Shown: positions 5,694-6,091 of the stretch, piece after piece | Layout of the letters: each line of letters opens with the position of its first letter | Numbering within the stretch: position 1 is the stretch's first letter | Source of the DNA: Limousia pullorum | Lineage (GTDB): Bacteria; Bacillota; Clostridia; Oscillospirales; Acutalibacteraceae | NCBI GenBank assembly: GCA_018714545.1 | Contig: DVNG01000029.1 | Coordinates: forward strand, 1-6,091 | Direction: 5' to 3' | Length of the DNA stretch: 6,091 nt | The notes under the pieces: generated by a model | The model's database searches: none | What the model saw: the letters and a program-made list of their open reading frames with translations, nothing else | What the model was told of the DNA's origin: nothing | Program-made: the position numbers and the translations under genes

Positions 5694-6091
5694 CCTACGA
5701 GGAAGCCTTCTATTATTTTTTCTTCGGCTTCTTCTTCTGTGAGGCCTAAGGTTCTCAGCTTCAAAATCTGCTCGCCGGCGATTTTACCGATTGCGGCTTC
5801 GTGGATAAGTGCTGCGTCGATATTTCCTGCGAAAAGCTCAGGAGCTGCGCTTACTGTACCGTTTCCAACAAGGATTGCGTCACACTCTGAGTGACCTGTG
5901 CAGCGTGTGTTGCCCTTGATTACGGAACGGAACTCCTGGTGTGAGTTGTCCTTGGCAACTGAACGGGAAATAAGGTCGCAGGCGGAATCCTCGCCGTCCA
6001 TTGTTACGGAAAAGTCTGTGTAAGCTGTCTCGTTTCCGTCGGTCATAATTCTTTCGGTGATGAGAAGCTTTGCACGTGCGCCAACTGTTCC
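5690..6091 (-). CDS. sufB: SufB/SufD-family Fe-S cluster assembly scaffold protein, C-terminal part; start lies beyond the window
   Basis: SufB with SufC (ATPase) forms the cytoplasmic scaffold on which iron-sulfur clusters are built. The frame is open from the right edge to TAA at 5690-5692, giving 133 visible residues starting GTVGARAKLLITER, so the gene continues beyond 6091 and the ATG at 6046 is internal. The visible part shows the parallel beta-helix style of SufBD and the family ending HEAAIGKIAGEQILKLRTLG followed by LTEEEAEEKIIEGFL. The Cys of CDAILVG (visible residue 70) and the His-Glu of HEA (97-98) line up, by my recollection, with E. coli SufB Cys405 and His433-Glu434, with nearly the same spacing. 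This favours SufB over SufD. Clostridia often carry a compact SufB/D of about 300 residues next to sufC. The symbol is given on that basis. No sufC is in view. Confidence 0.88.
   Translation of the reverse strand, partial: GTVGARAKLLITERIMTDGNETAYTDFSVTMDGEDSACDLISRSVAKDNSHQEFRSVIKGNTRCTGHSECDAILVGNGTVSAAPELFAGNIDAALIHEAAIGKIAGEQILKLRTLGLTEEEAEEKIIEGFLVG

Noticed and set aside
5690..6046. Complete 118-codon gene starting at ATG 6046
   Set aside because: The same frame stays open to the window edge and its sequence continues the SufBD fold, so this ATG is internal.

Overview
The window looks like chromosomal DNA of a low-to-mid G+C Clostridia bacterium, probably of the Ruminococcaceae/Oscillospiraceae kind. 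The grounds are strong AGGAGG-type ribosome binding sites, a single-chain purL of the long Clostridia/Lactobacillales type, AT-rich spacers and T-tailed hairpin terminators. The family placement is inference.

All convincing protein genes lie on the minus strand. Positions 1-3761 hold purL, the glutamine-dependent FGAM synthase of de novo purine synthesis, complete except for its last few residues. Upstream of it, 3965-4228 encodes an 87-residue conserved-looking hypothetical protein with one C-terminal membrane helix and a full-consensus Shine-Dalgarno. At the right edge, 5690-6091 is the C-terminal third or so of a SufB-type iron-sulfur cluster scaffold protein that keeps the Cys and His-Glu residues expected of SufB.

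The 1.46 kb between the small gene and sufB has no credible protein gene but is dense in structure. From 4348 to 4555 there is a cluster of DnaA boxes: two perfect TTATCCACA sites, one per strand, two TTATCAACA sites and several weaker ones. It is followed by about 300 bp of very AT-rich DNA (about 20% G+C). This looks like a replication origin or another DnaA-binding locus, although dnaA itself is not in view.

From 4957 to 5693 there is a nested, roughly symmetric repeat region. Four copies of one stem-loop element, two on each strand, each have an 8-bp perfect stem, exactly 31 nt between the arms and a GGGCGA tail. Three different stem sequences occur and all are fully compensated. Two of the copies are followed by an identical 19-nt block. 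Each pair runs toward the centre into its own intrinsic terminator, + strand at 5150-5195 and - strand at 5459-5504. Between the terminators sits a 213-bp MITE-like palindromic element (5231-5443). The right-hand repeats form the 3' untranslated region of sufB. The left-hand ones have no gene in front of them and may belong to a small untranslated RNA. This repeat family is the part of the window most likely to be undescribed.
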